Shown here in pieces: positions 9,049 to 17,355 of a stretch of DNA of 64,000 nucleotides. Positions within the stretch are counted from its first letter, which is position 1. The number at the start of each line of letters is the position of its first letter. The position numbers and the translations under genes are program-made. A model generated the notes under the pieces. That model was given only the letters and a program-made list of their open reading frames with translations. It made no database searches and was not told the DNA's origin. This stretch comes from an uncultured Clostridia bacterium (GTDB taxonomy: Bacteria; Bacillota; Clostridia; TANB77; CAG-508), in the NCBI GenBank assembly GCA_934177725.1, contig CAKPPO010000005.1, forward strand, positions 1 to 64,000. Direction: 5' to 3'.

Positions 9049-9468
9049 TTACCACCTTGACGGGTCTGCAATTGGAATAACTTTTGATAAGATTGGCTGT
9101 CCTAATACGTTAATTCCTTTTTCAAAGTAGATATCATCAAAAAAATATGTTTCTCTTGCAAGTTCAACAAACAGATTTTTAATTTTACCCATAAGCATCT
9201 CTTTTCCAGGTAAATCAATTTTAATTATAGCATCACATAAAGATTTTTCAAATGCTATGGCTGCAATTCCACCTATTACTTTGTTATTTTTTAGAATAAC
9301 AAAGTATAAATTAGGTTCATCATCTTTTCTCTGTGTAACATTCTTTTTTACAGCTGTATAAAACATGTTACGCTTTTGAGGTGAATAATTGAATTTTGCA
9401 ATATAACTTGCTACATCTTTTGCCTGCATTGTCCGTATAACAATATCATCTTTTTTTATGCTGTACAT
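9049..9468 (-). CDS. GNAT-like protein (putative acetyltransferase)
   Basis: The 139-residue product has the layout of a short GNAT fold: IVIRTMQAKDVASYIAKF at the N-terminus, then YFVILKNNKVIGGIAAIAF as the central strand pair. No substrate can be assigned and the acetyl-CoA loop is not clear. I chose ATG 9468 (MYSIKKDD) because an AGGAGG site lies eight bases upstream; a longer frame reaching 9570 has no such site. The gene converges on pflA across a shared terminator. Confidence 0.5.
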   Translation of the reverse strand: MYSIKKDDIVIRTMQAKDVASYIAKFNYSPQKRNMFYTAVKKNVTQRKDDEPNLYFVILKNNKVIGGIAAIAFEKSLCDAIIKIDLPGKEMLMGKIKNLFVELARETYFFDDIYFEKGINVLGQPILSKVIPIADPSRW

Positions 9469-9644
9469 ATTTTTTCCTCCTGTATATTTTACTAAGAATA
9501 TCATGTATGTAACTACTAATATATAATAACATATTTTATGTAAATTGTCTAGTTTTTTAGAAGTAATCAATAAATTTGGAGTACCAAAATTATATAACTA
9601 ATTTTTTAATACTCCAATTTTTTATATTTTTATTATTGTAAATA

Positions 9645-10523
9645 TTATATTATAAAATCTATGATTATTCCAGATACTACACCTATTAAATATAACATTC
9701 CTGTTATTTTCATATTTTCTTTAATATTTTCGTTTACTCTAAATAATATTAATATTCCTATTCCAGAGCCTACTAATAATCCTCCTATCATAGAACCTAC
9801 TGAAATTACATTTTGTAAATATAGCTGTGTTAATATAACAGATGATGCACAATTTGGAATTAAACCTACAATTCCAGCTATTAATGGTCCAACAACTGGC
9901 ATGTTTAATATTAAGTTTGATATTTTTTCTTCTCCTATAAAGTATATAGCAATATTCATAACTAATGAAATTATTATTATGAATATAAAAATGTTTAATG
10001 TATGTTTTATAGAAGATTTTAATATTCCTTCTTTTTCACAATGACAATGTTCATGTTCGCACATATGCCCTATTTCTTCCACAGCCTCTTCATTTTCTTG
10101 TTTTTCCTTTTTCTTTTTAAATGCTTGTCCTACAAAGTCTATTACTACTCCTGCTATTATTCCTATTACTAACTTTGTAGCTAATATCTTTAAAATAATA
10201 TCTATTGGTGCCGCTTCTGATATTAATATAGGTAACATTTCATCTGATGTTGACAAAAATATTGCTATTAATGTTCCTAGTGTTATTACTCTACCTGCAT
10301 AAAGATTTGCTGCTGCTGCGGAAAAACCACATTGTGGAAAAATTCCTAATATTGCACCAAAAACTGGTCCCCATTTACCTGATTTTTTTATTATATTTTT
10401 TGTTTTATCACCAGTTTTGTGTTCTATATATTCCATTATTAAATATGTAATAAATAGAAATGGTAACAATTTTAATGCATCTATTCCTGTATCTAATAAT
10501 ACTTCTAAAAATTCTTCTGACAT
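9645..10523 (-). CDS. Putative 10-TM heavy-metal exporter (ArsP_2 / DUF2899-like)
   Basis: Integral membrane protein of 292 residues with two repeated halves. Each half carries a conserved Pro-x-Cys motif: GIFPQCGFSAAAANLYA (about residues 60-76) and GLIPNCASSVILTQLY in the second half. The family has been annotated variously as an arsenic or manganese transporter; the substrate here is uncertain. The cytoplasmic loop between halves has a His/Cys-rich cluster (HMCEHEHCHCEKE), a likely metal-sensing or metal-delivery site. AAGGAG precedes the start. No metal-responsive regulator is adjacent. Confidence 0.75.
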   Translation of the reverse strand: MSEEFLEVLLDTGIDALKLLPFLFITYLIMEYIEHKTGDKTKNIIKKSGKWGPVFGAILGIFPQCGFSAAAANLYAGRVITLGTLIAIFLSTSDEMLPILISEAAPIDIILKILATKLVIGIIAGVVIDFVGQAFKKKKEKQENEEAVEEIGHMCEHEHCHCEKEGILKSSIKHTLNIFIFIIIISLVMNIAIYFIGEEKISNLILNMPVVGPLIAGIVGLIPNCASSVILTQLYLQNVISVGSMIGGLLVGSGIGILILFRVNENIKENMKITGMLYLIGVVSGIIIDFII

Positions 10524-10663
10524 TTCTTTCTCCTTATATATTTTTTATTAACTTCAATATATACAATCTAATTTTCACATTCTAAGTTACATATTAGGCT
10601 TTCATTTATATCTTAATTTAACCTATTATTTATAATATCATATTTTTTTATTTATAACAAGAG

Positions 10664-10762
10664 TAAATTTTAGGGACGGGCTTAAAAATTTAATTAATTG
10701 CAAAATCTTTTTAGATGAATTTTTTTCAAAATTTAAATTTTTAAGCCCGTCCCTAAAATTTA
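10664..10762. repeat. GGGACGGGC long inverted repeat
   Basis: Arms at 10664-10692 and 10735-10762 are near-perfect complements with the core TTTTAGGGACGGGCTTAAAA. The outer edge supplies the TAA stop codon of the patatin gene. The left arm is almost identical to the single arm at 42741-42769. Confidence 0.85.
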
Positions 10763-11617
10763 AAGATCTAATGCTTCCTTTATTTTATCAATATTTTCAA
10801 CTACACAATTATAACCATATTTATAGCAATTATCTAATTTTTCTATATCTAAAAGACCTACTTTATCTGTATATACATTTAAAACTATATCACTCATTTC
10901 TAAACTTTCTTCTGATATTTTGCTTCCCATTATATCTATAGTTTTCATTACTATATCCATTATATTGCTATTTTCATCTACTGGATCTGCATCAAATTTA
11001 ACCGCTATTACTTTATCTGCTCCTTGTTTTCTTACTTCATTAACTGGAACATTGTCTAATGCTCCTCCATCCATAAATGCATGTGTTCCCATTAAACAAG
11101 GGTTAAAAACTGCTGGAAAACTACTACTTGCTCTTACAGCCTTTCCAACTGTTATATCTGTAATATATTGTAGCTTATCTTCTGCATTACCAGGAATACT
11201 ATTAGTAAATACATACTCTTTTGATTCTGTAATATCTACACTTGGTATTACGAGAGGCATTTGTATTTCATTTACATTTTTTATACCTTTTCGCAATGCT
11301 AGTTTATTATATACTGTTTCTATTATTTCTCCATCTTTTAAACTTGAAAATACTTTTTTACTTTTAAAAAAGTGACTTTGTAATCCTGAAATAATAGGTT
11401 TTGTATTAAGAGCTGCAATATCTTTTGCATATCTTTTAAATAATATATATATGTAATGCGGTGTATATCCCATTGCATATAAAGAAGCTACCATACTTCC
11501 ACAACTTGTTCCGCCTATTATATCTATTTTTATTCCATTCTCTTCTAATGCTCTTAATACTCCTGCATGTGCTATCCCTCTAATTCCTCCACCTGATAAA
11601 GCGACACCTATTTTCAT
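10760..11617 (-). CDS. Patatin-like phospholipase (RssA/YlbK type)
   Basis: Serine lipid hydrolase of the bacterial patatin family, probably cytoplasmic or membrane-associated. The oxyanion-hole motif GGGIRG is at residues 9-14. The nucleophile is Ser38 in GTSCG. The catalytic Asp lies in DGGALDNVP near residue 182, so the Ser-Asp dyad is complete. At 285 residues it has normal length. An AGGAGG site precedes the start. The stop codon overlaps the edge of a palindromic repeat. The natural substrate is not predictable. Confidence 0.92.
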   Translation of the reverse strand: MKIGVALSGGGIRGIAHAGVLRALEENGIKIDIIGGTSCGSMVASLYAMGYTPHYIYILFKRYAKDIAALNTKPIISGLQSHFFKSKKVFSSLKDGEIIETVYNKLALRKGIKNVNEIQMPLVIPSVDITESKEYVFTNSIPGNAEDKLQYITDITVGKAVRASSSFPAVFNPCLMGTHAFMDGGALDNVPVNEVRKQGADKVIAVKFDADPVDENSNIMDIVMKTIDIMGSKISEESLEMSDIVLNVYTDKVGLLDIEKLDNCYKYGYNCVVENIDKIKEALDL

Positions 11618-11691
11618 AAAAAAGCCTCCTATACGTTTTACTTATAGTATTTACAAATATTATATGTTTAAACGCATAAGAGGTTATTTTT

Positions 11692-11934
11692 TTATTTTAC
11701 TTCTATACTATTATAATATAAATCTTCTGGATTTACATCTTCTCCAGTTTCCCATTCTATTGTTTCACCAGCTGGATGTACTTTTTTAAATAGTTCATAA
11801 TTCTTTAAATTTTTAAATGCTTCATAGTTTAAGTTTGGTTTCATATCATATATTTTTATTTTTCCATTTTCATATTTTATTAATATTTTATAATCTTCTA
11901 ATACTTCTATATCTTTTATTATTGGCATTAACAT
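11692..11934 (-). CDS. DUF2442 domain protein
   Basis: Small 80-residue protein matching DUF2442, with an N-terminal beta meander (VLEDYKILIKYENGKIKIYD) and a C-terminal IEWETGEDVNPEDLY signature. It lies 21 bases downstream of the DUF4160 gene in the same direction. The DUF4160-DUF2442 pair recurs in many bacteria and is often listed as a putative toxin-antitoxin module, although the mode of action is unproven. A second Met at residue 3 is an equally good start. Confidence 0.8.
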   Translation of the reverse strand: MLMPIIKDIEVLEDYKILIKYENGKIKIYDMKPNLNYEAFKNLKNYELFKKVHPAGETIEWETGEDVNPEDLYYNSIEVK

Positions 11935-11955
11935 TTTTATCTCTCCAATCTTTTT

Positions 11956-12228
11956 TTACTTTAAAGGCTTTATTTTAAAACCTTCTTTTCCTTGTAGTAA
12001 AAGATTCCACAAATCATTTAGTTCTTTATTATGTATTTCAATCCATGCTTGTATTATTTTTTGCTGACTTTTAGGAATTTGACCTTCTATTACATTCCCA
12101 TTTAAATCAAATATGGCTCTATATTCATTATAATTTACGTGCATATGTGGTAAATTATGTTGTTTATTATCTCTAAAGTACATTCTTATCGTTATACCAT
12201 AAAATTTAGATATAATTGGCACTTTCAT
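11956..12228 (-). CDS. DUF4160 domain protein
   Basis: Protein of 90 residues with the DUF4160 signature: IRMYFRDNKQHNLPHMHV, then AIFDLNGNVIEGQIP and QAWIEIHNKELNDLW. The conserved His residues of the HxPHxHV segment are present. AAGGAGG precedes the start codon. It is the first gene of a two-gene unit with the DUF2442 protein. A toxin-antitoxin-like function is inferred only from how often these families pair. Confidence 0.82.
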   Translation of the reverse strand: MKVPIISKFYGITIRMYFRDNKQHNLPHMHVNYNEYRAIFDLNGNVIEGQIPKSQQKIIQAWIEIHNKELNDLWNLLLQGKEGFKIKPLK

Positions 12229-12326
12229 TCCTCCTTATAATATCATATTACTTTCTATTTTTCAACTTTCTAGTTAAATTTTATTTAAAATTGTTTGTAG
12301 TGTTATAATAAAATACGTTTTTTTAT

Positions 12327-14186
12327 TTAAAATCCTGTTCTTGGTAATGTAGGCTTTGGTGGTTCTTTAGATTTATTTGTAATTGTTATTTCTGATATTT
12401 CTCCATCTTTCTTTATCTTAACTATATGTTCTTCTTCATTTAATATATAATTTTTGTTTGTTTTAGTTTCTTTTAATATATATTTTCCTAGTTCTAATTC
12501 TTCTGTAAGAATAATTCCTTCTTTGTCTGTTACATATGTACCTACTAATTCACCATCTTCTCTTTTTAATTCAAAAACTACATCTTTTAATGGTGTGCCT
12601 TTTAAATCTCCATTTATTTTATTATCATCTTCACTTACTTTTATTATTTTAATTTGACCTTTTTGTTTTTCGTTTTCTATTTTTATTATTGTAGTTTCTT
12701 TCCATTTTATTTCTATTTCTTTTTCTTCTGTTGATTTATACTCTTCTTTTGTTTCTTTTTCTTTTATAGTATAGTCACCTATTGGTAAATCATTTATATT
12801 TACTTCTCCCTTTTCATCTGTGACTACTTCTTTTACTAATTTTCCATTTTTATCATATATTCCAAATTTTACACCTTCTAGTAAAATCTCGTTATTATCT
12901 TTGTCTACTTTTATAATTCTAAGATTACCTTTTTTTAATTCATTTTCGAATTCTACAATTGTTTTTTCTCCCCACTTTAAAGTAATTTCTTTTTCCTCTT
13001 TACTTAGTACATAATTTGCTGGTACTTCTATTTCTTTAATTATTACATTTTGTGGTTCTAATCCTTCTAATTTTGCAATACCTTTTCCATTTGTTGTGAC
13101 TTTTCCTAGTACATCACCATTTTTATTTTTTATTTTAAATGTAACATTTGCAATTGGCTCTTTTGTTTCTTGATCTATTTTTAATATTTCTAAATTACAT
13201 TTATTGGCTTTAATTTTTAGACTTGTATTTGTACTTGCTTTTTCATAGCCTGATGTATATGTAGCATAACTTTGTGCGTTCTCTATTTTACTTTTACAGA
13301 AAAATACCGGATTTGTTTTCACATAAGCATTTTTTATATTGATTTTTCCATCAATATCCTTTTTTATTTTATTTATTGGAATTGCTACTTTGAAATAATT
13401 TTCTGATAAAACATTTTTTTCTCTATTTTTTGAATCTAATATTTTTGTTCCACTAGGGAAATCTTTGATTTCAATTTCATAAGATTTTAAATTTTTATTT
13501 CCTGTTACTTTGTAATTTTGAACATAATATAATGTATTTCCTATTGTTTCTTTTTTATATTCACCTTGTGTAGAAATACTTACTCTTGGCGCCTCATATA
13601 CTTCTTTTCCATTTATTCCATATTCATAAAGTTTTTGTGAAACCTCTAGAACTTTTGCTCCTCTTCTTCTAATTTCTTCTACACTATTTCCATCTACACT
13701 TCTGTCTCCTAATACATATTTATCTTTTGGAGCTATTCCTTCTACTAAACTATGAAGTGCAATTTTTGTGGCGCTATAGAAATCATCATCACATTCTAAG
13801 TTCCATTCCTTATATGTAGAACCCATATATCCTTTATTTAATACTCTCCATATTTTATTGTCTTTCTCTTTACTTATTGTTGTTTCATATGAGTCATAAC
13901 CTGTTCCAACGCCTTGCTTTGCAGGTTCTACACAAAATGCCGGATATCTTACCCCTTCTTCTTCATCTGTATAGTACACATACCATACAATTTTATAGCT
14001 CCATTTCTGATAATCTTCCATCCAATATTCTACCAAAGAATCACATTCATGGTCTCCCTCAAGTTCTATAGTATCTCCTTCTTTTATACTTGCTTGTACT
14101 GTACTAAACATATTTCCTGTAATTTGTAATATTTGTATAATTAGTAATAGTATTATTAATACTTTTTTTGTTATTTTATTTTTCAT
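12327..14186 (-). CDS. Secreted surface protein with thioester-like and three Cna-B domains, C-terminal LPRTG
   Basis: Residues 1-32 form a signal peptide. About residues 50-160 resemble a TQXA/thioester adhesion domain: a Cys at 85 in YPAFCVEP, and SATKIALHS at 138-146 where TQxA is expected. Lys replaces the usual Gln, so a thioester may not form. Three Cna-B/SpaA repeats follow (about 335-425, 426-512, 513-610), each with a KxD start, an internal E and a terminal N that usually form isopeptide bonds. The protein ends LPRTGF and stops, with no membrane helix or charged tail after the sortase motif. A sortase gene lies 4.6 kb away. Confidence 0.85.
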   Translation of the reverse strand: MKNKITKKVLIILLLIIQILQITGNMFSTVQASIKEGDTIELEGDHECDSLVEYWMEDYQKWSYKIVWYVYYTDEEEGVRYPAFCVEPAKQGVGTGYDSYETTISKEKDNKIWRVLNKGYMGSTYKEWNLECDDDFYSATKIALHSLVEGIAPKDKYVLGDRSVDGNSVEEIRRRGAKVLEVSQKLYEYGINGKEVYEAPRVSISTQGEYKKETIGNTLYYVQNYKVTGNKNLKSYEIEIKDFPSGTKILDSKNREKNVLSENYFKVAIPINKIKKDIDGKINIKNAYVKTNPVFFCKSKIENAQSYATYTSGYEKASTNTSLKIKANKCNLEILKIDQETKEPIANVTFKIKNKNGDVLGKVTTNGKGIAKLEGLEPQNVIIKEIEVPANYVLSKEEKEITLKWGEKTIVEFENELKKGNLRIIKVDKDNNEILLEGVKFGIYDKNGKLVKEVVTDEKGEVNINDLPIGDYTIKEKETKEEYKSTEEKEIEIKWKETTIIKIENEKQKGQIKIIKVSEDDNKINGDLKGTPLKDVVFELKREDGELVGTYVTDKEGIILTEELELGKYILKETKTNKNYILNEEEHIVKIKKDGEISEITITNKSKEPPKPTLPRTGF

Positions 14187-14309
14187 ATCTTTTCCTTTCT
14201 TTTATAATTTGCTTTTATTAAAATTATAGGTAGGAAAATTTGGCAAACAAAACCTAATTTTTGCTACATTTGTTTTCTGTAATAACTTATTATAACTTTC
14301 TTTGAACAC

Positions 14310-14353
14310 AAAAAGAGACTAAATCAACGTTATAAACGTTACATTTAGCCCCT
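14310..14353 (-). terminator. Terminator of the rpsF-ssb-rpsR operon
   Basis: On the minus strand GGGGCTAAATGTAACG-tttata-CGTTGATTTAGTC is followed by TCTTTTTG. It lies 29 bases after the rpsR stop. Confidence 0.8.
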
Positions 14354-14381
14354 ATTTTATTTTTATGTATAAACCATTATA

Positions 14382-14663
14382 TTATTCTTGTGTAAATGGT
14401 AATACAGCAATTTGTCTTGCTCTTTTTACTGCTAAAGTAATATCTCTTTGATGTTTTGCGCAAGCTCCTGTTGCTCTTCTTGGTAATATTTTACCTTTAT
14501 CATTGATGAATTTTTTTAATTGATCTGCATTTTTATAATCTAAAACAAGATTTTTGTCTGCACATAAAGGACAAACTTTTTTTCTTATTTTTCTAAATCT
14601 TGGATTAAAATCTTCATCCATGTTGCTGTTTCTATTGTTTCTTTTTTGTTTTTTGTCTGCCAT
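14382..14663 (-). CDS. rpsR: 30S ribosomal protein S18
   Basis: At 93 residues this is S18, the partner of S6 on the small-subunit platform. The C-terminal block GKILPRRATGACAKHQRDIT and IKRARQIAVLPFT-like tail (here VKRARQIAVLPFT) is diagnostic. It is a zinc-ribbon form: CPLC near residue 32 and CAKH near residue 68 supply ligands. It is last in the classical rpsF-ssb-rpsR operon, followed by a terminator. Confidence 0.98.
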   Translation of the reverse strand: MADKKQKRNNRNSNMDEDFNPRFRKIRKKVCPLCADKNLVLDYKNADQLKKFINDKGKILPRRATGACAKHQRDITLAVKRARQIAVLPFTQE

Positions 14664-14704
14664 TGCAATTTCCCCCTATCTTATAAATTTATCGTTTCTC
14701 TTAC

Positions 14705-15130
14705 TTAAAATGGTAAATCGTCTCCTGAAGAAACTTCAAAGTCTGAACTTCCAGCTGATTCTGGCATAGCACCAAAAGTAGCGTCAAAGTTTGCACTTGA
14801 ATCTCCATCTCTTTTACTATCTGCAAAATATGCTTCTTCTGCAACAACTTCTGTAATATAGTGTTTTTGACCTTGATCATCATCCCATGTTCTTGTTTGA
14901 ATTCTTCCAATTATTCCAACTTGTTGACCTTTTTTGAAATATTTGCTACAGAATTCTCCAAGTTTGCTCCATGCTACTATATTAATAAAGTCTGCTTGTC
15001 TTTCTTCTCCTTGTCTTACAAATCTTCTATTAACTGCTAAGCTAAAAGAAGCTACTAAAGTATTATTAGATTGTGTATATCTAACTTCAGGATCTCTTGT
15101 TAATCTTCCCATTAAAATTACTTTGTTCAT
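14705..15130 (-). CDS. ssb: Single-stranded DNA-binding protein
   Basis: OB-fold protein of 141 residues that coats single-stranded DNA. The N-terminus MNKVILMGRLTRDPEVRYTQ and the GRIQTRTWDD block are typical. A low-complexity linker leads to the acidic tip DDLPF, the docking site for repair and replication partners. It lies between rpsF and rpsR in the conserved order, with an AAGG site before the start. Confidence 0.98.
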   Translation of the reverse strand: MNKVILMGRLTRDPEVRYTQSNNTLVASFSLAVNRRFVRQGEERQADFINIVAWSKLGEFCSKYFKKGQQVGIIGRIQTRTWDDDQGQKHYITEVVAEEAYFADSKRDGDSSANFDATFGAMPESAGSSDFEVSSGDDLPF

Positions 15131-15169
15131 ATTTTTTACCTTATCCTTTCTTTTTTAAAGGCTTTCTTA

Positions 15170-15454
15170 CTATTCTTCTACTTTTACTGTCATGAATTTG
15201 ATTATTTCGTCTGTAATTCTATAAATTCTTTCAAGTTCAGAAATTAGGCTTGGGTTTGCTTCGAAATAAAATACTACATAGAAACCTTCAGCATTTTTTT
15301 GTATTTCATATGCTAATTTTTTTCTTCCTAATTCGTCTGCTTTTTCTAATTTTCCATCAGTATTAATCAAATCTGTAAATTTTTGAACAAGACTTTTAAT
15401 TCCTTCTTCATCTACACTTGGATTAATAATGATAACACTCTCGTATTTATTCAT
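15170..15454 (-). CDS. rpsF: 30S ribosomal protein S6
   Basis: At 94 residues this is S6, which forms a heterodimer with S18 on 16S rRNA. Typical segments are NKYESVIIINPSVDEE, DELGRKKLAYEI and GFYVVFYFEANP. A GGGAGGTG site lies just before ATG. It is the first gene of the rpsF-ssb-rpsR operon and has a promoter at 15539-15567. Confidence 0.98.
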   Translation of the reverse strand: MNKYESVIIINPSVDEEGIKSLVQKFTDLINTDGKLEKADELGRKKLAYEIQKNAEGFYVVFYFEANPSLISELERIYRITDEIIKFMTVKVEE

Positions 15455-15538
15455 TATTTTTCACCTCCCTTTGGATTGATAACCTACATTAATGTAAGTA
15501 AGGATGTAAAAATTATATCTCATTTTTACAACATTAGT

Positions 15539-15567
15539 ATTTTACCACACTTTTAAGCATATCGCAA
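15539..15567 (-). promoter_or_regulatory. Promoter and leader of the rpsF operon
   Basis: On the minus strand TTGCGA (15562-15567) and TAAAAT (15539-15544) are 17 bases apart. The leader of about 75 nt contains the inverted repeat GTAAAAAT-gagatat-AATTTTTAC and the palindrome TACATTAATGTA. These could be an S6:S18 autoregulatory leader, but I cannot identify its conserved loop with certainty. Confidence 0.45.
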
Positions 15568-15587
15568 GTGTTTTAGCAACATTTACA

Positions 15588-17330
15588 TTAATTATTTACT
15601 TGTCTTGTGTAATATACCATTCCGTATCCAAAATTTAATTTGCAATATTCTCCTATAAATTCTGGTTCATCCCAACTTAATTCATAAGTAGGCTCTAATA
15701 TTATTTTTCCTTCTTTATTAATAACTCCCCATTTATTATCTTTCTCAATTCCCGCAAAACCTTGAGTATTTAACTCTGTTGCTGAATCATAAATAGGTTC
15801 TATTATTACATTATCTTCCTTATTTTTATATCCCCATTTTCCGTTTTCTGAAAAAGCAAATAAATTTGAGTTTGTAAATATATTTTTTGCTTGTATTTTG
15901 TTAGCATTTTTGTCGAAATATTCTCTTTGTGTTTGTGACTCTAATTTTACGTACTCTTTTTCTATTGTTAATTTAGCATTTTTCATTTGTGCTACTTTTT
16001 CCATGTTGTCGTTATATAATTCTATTGTGTATGGTTCTGTTATTATTGCTTGTAGCATATTTTTGTTTTCAATTTTTTGTATTACACTATAGTTAGAAAT
16101 AATTTGTTTTTTAGTATTCGCATCATATACTGATGTTTTTCCATTTTCATTTATAATATAATAGTCTTTAAATATATGCTCTATATATGAATATTCATTA
16201 TTTAATATGTTATTTCCATTTTCGTCTACAATCCCAAACTTGTCTTCTTCATTCATAGTAATACGATATTTAGAGTTTTCTTCACTATATATTATTTTAT
16301 ATTTTTGTTCTTCTTGCTTATTTCCTTTTTCATCAAAGTAATATTTTTCTTGGTCTTTTTCTGCATATATACTCTTATTAGATATTATAATATTATCATA
16401 TTCTGGTTTTAAAATTTCTTTTCCTTCTTTATTGTATACTCCTTGCTTTGAGCTTTTTTGTACAATAAATAATTCATTTTCTTTGTTGTATTCAATTTCT
16501 TCATAAACATGTTTTAATATTATTTTTTTATCGTTATATATTCCTGCTTGTCCATTCTTAAAAGCTAATATATAAACTTCATCTTCAATTTCTGTCACAC
16601 GTTCTATTTCATTATATTCTTCTTTTAAAATTTGACTTCCATTTGAATTTATATAACCATATTTATATCCATCTGTTGTTTTATTTCCAACAATAAAACC
16701 TGCTTTTTGATATTTGGTATTTTCATCATAATATCCATCTGCTGTGATAGAATCATATTTTATTTCTACCATTTGTTTGCCTCTTATATTGATGACTCCA
16801 TATTTATCTTCTTTTTTTACTAGTAAGCAACCTTCTTTATATAATAAGCTTTCTATTGAATCATATATTGCATTTGTTATTTTCTTGCCTTTAAAATCTA
16901 TAATTCCATATTTATTATTTTCTTTGTACATTAATACACTTTTTTCATAAGGTACTTCTGTTGTTGCATCTTTAAAAATAAGAGGTTCCACCTTTTCATA
17001 TTTAGTTAATATTTTCTCATTTTTTGAATTTATTATTTCTGTTTTGTATTCCTCTTGAGAATTGTAGTTAGTGTAACCAACAAAAACGTCTTTTGATGGA
17101 TTAGGTATTACTAGCATCTCATATTTAGGTTCTACTACTATCTTTCCTTCTGAATCTATTACACCATATTTCTCGTCTTCATATAATATAAAATATGAAT
17201 ATTGATCTATACTTTCTATTTTGTAGTTTTTATCTATATATTTGTTATATATAAATATTCCTCCTAATATAAGTATTAAAAGTATTGCTATTATTACTAT
17301 AATTAAAATCATTCTTTTACTATTTTTCAT
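15588..17330 (-). CDS. Membrane-anchored WG-repeat protein
   Basis: About 580 residues. An N-terminal helix (MILIIVIIAILLILILGGIF) anchors a long extracytoplasmic region. That region is built from WG-type beta repeats such as KYGVIDSEGKIVVEPKYE, KWGYKNKEDNVIIEPIYD and KWGVINKEGKIILEPTYE. I count at least eight such units, the central ones degenerate. WG-repeat proteins are widespread and have no defined biochemical role. I chose ATG 17330 because GGAGG lies six bases before it; ATG 17342 is four codons upstream. It follows the CNNM gene at 13 bases, so the two may be co-transcribed. Confidence 0.85.
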   Translation of the reverse strand: MKNSKRMILIIVIIAILLILILGGIFIYNKYIDKNYKIESIDQYSYFILYEDEKYGVIDSEGKIVVEPKYEMLVIPNPSKDVFVGYTNYNSQEEYKTEIINSKNEKILTKYEKVEPLIFKDATTEVPYEKSVLMYKENNKYGIIDFKGKKITNAIYDSIESLLYKEGCLLVKKEDKYGVINIRGKQMVEIKYDSITADGYYDENTKYQKAGFIVGNKTTDGYKYGYINSNGSQILKEEYNEIERVTEIEDEVYILAFKNGQAGIYNDKKIILKHVYEEIEYNKENELFIVQKSSKQGVYNKEGKEILKPEYDNIIISNKSIYAEKDQEKYYFDEKGNKQEEQKYKIIYSEENSKYRITMNEEDKFGIVDENGNNILNNEYSYIEHIFKDYYIINENGKTSVYDANTKKQIISNYSVIQKIENKNMLQAIITEPYTIELYNDNMEKVAQMKNAKLTIEKEYVKLESQTQREYFDKNANKIQAKNIFTNSNLFAFSENGKWGYKNKEDNVIIEPIYDSATELNTQGFAGIEKDNKWGVINKEGKIILEPTYELSWDEPEFIGEYCKLNFGYGMVYYTRQVNN

Positions 17331-17355
17331 TATTTCCTCCATCTTTTCCTTCGTT

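Noticed and set aside
11692..12228. DUF2442/DUF4160 pair as a proven toxin-antitoxin system
   Set aside because: The pairing is common and suggestive, but neither protein shows toxin motifs and no biochemical evidence is known to me.
14934..15158. Plus-strand frame opposite ssb and similar long antisense frames opposite clpC, prkC and other genes
   Set aside because: They are shadows of highly biased AT-rich coding on the other strand, lack ribosome binding sites and show hydrophobic, low-complexity translations.
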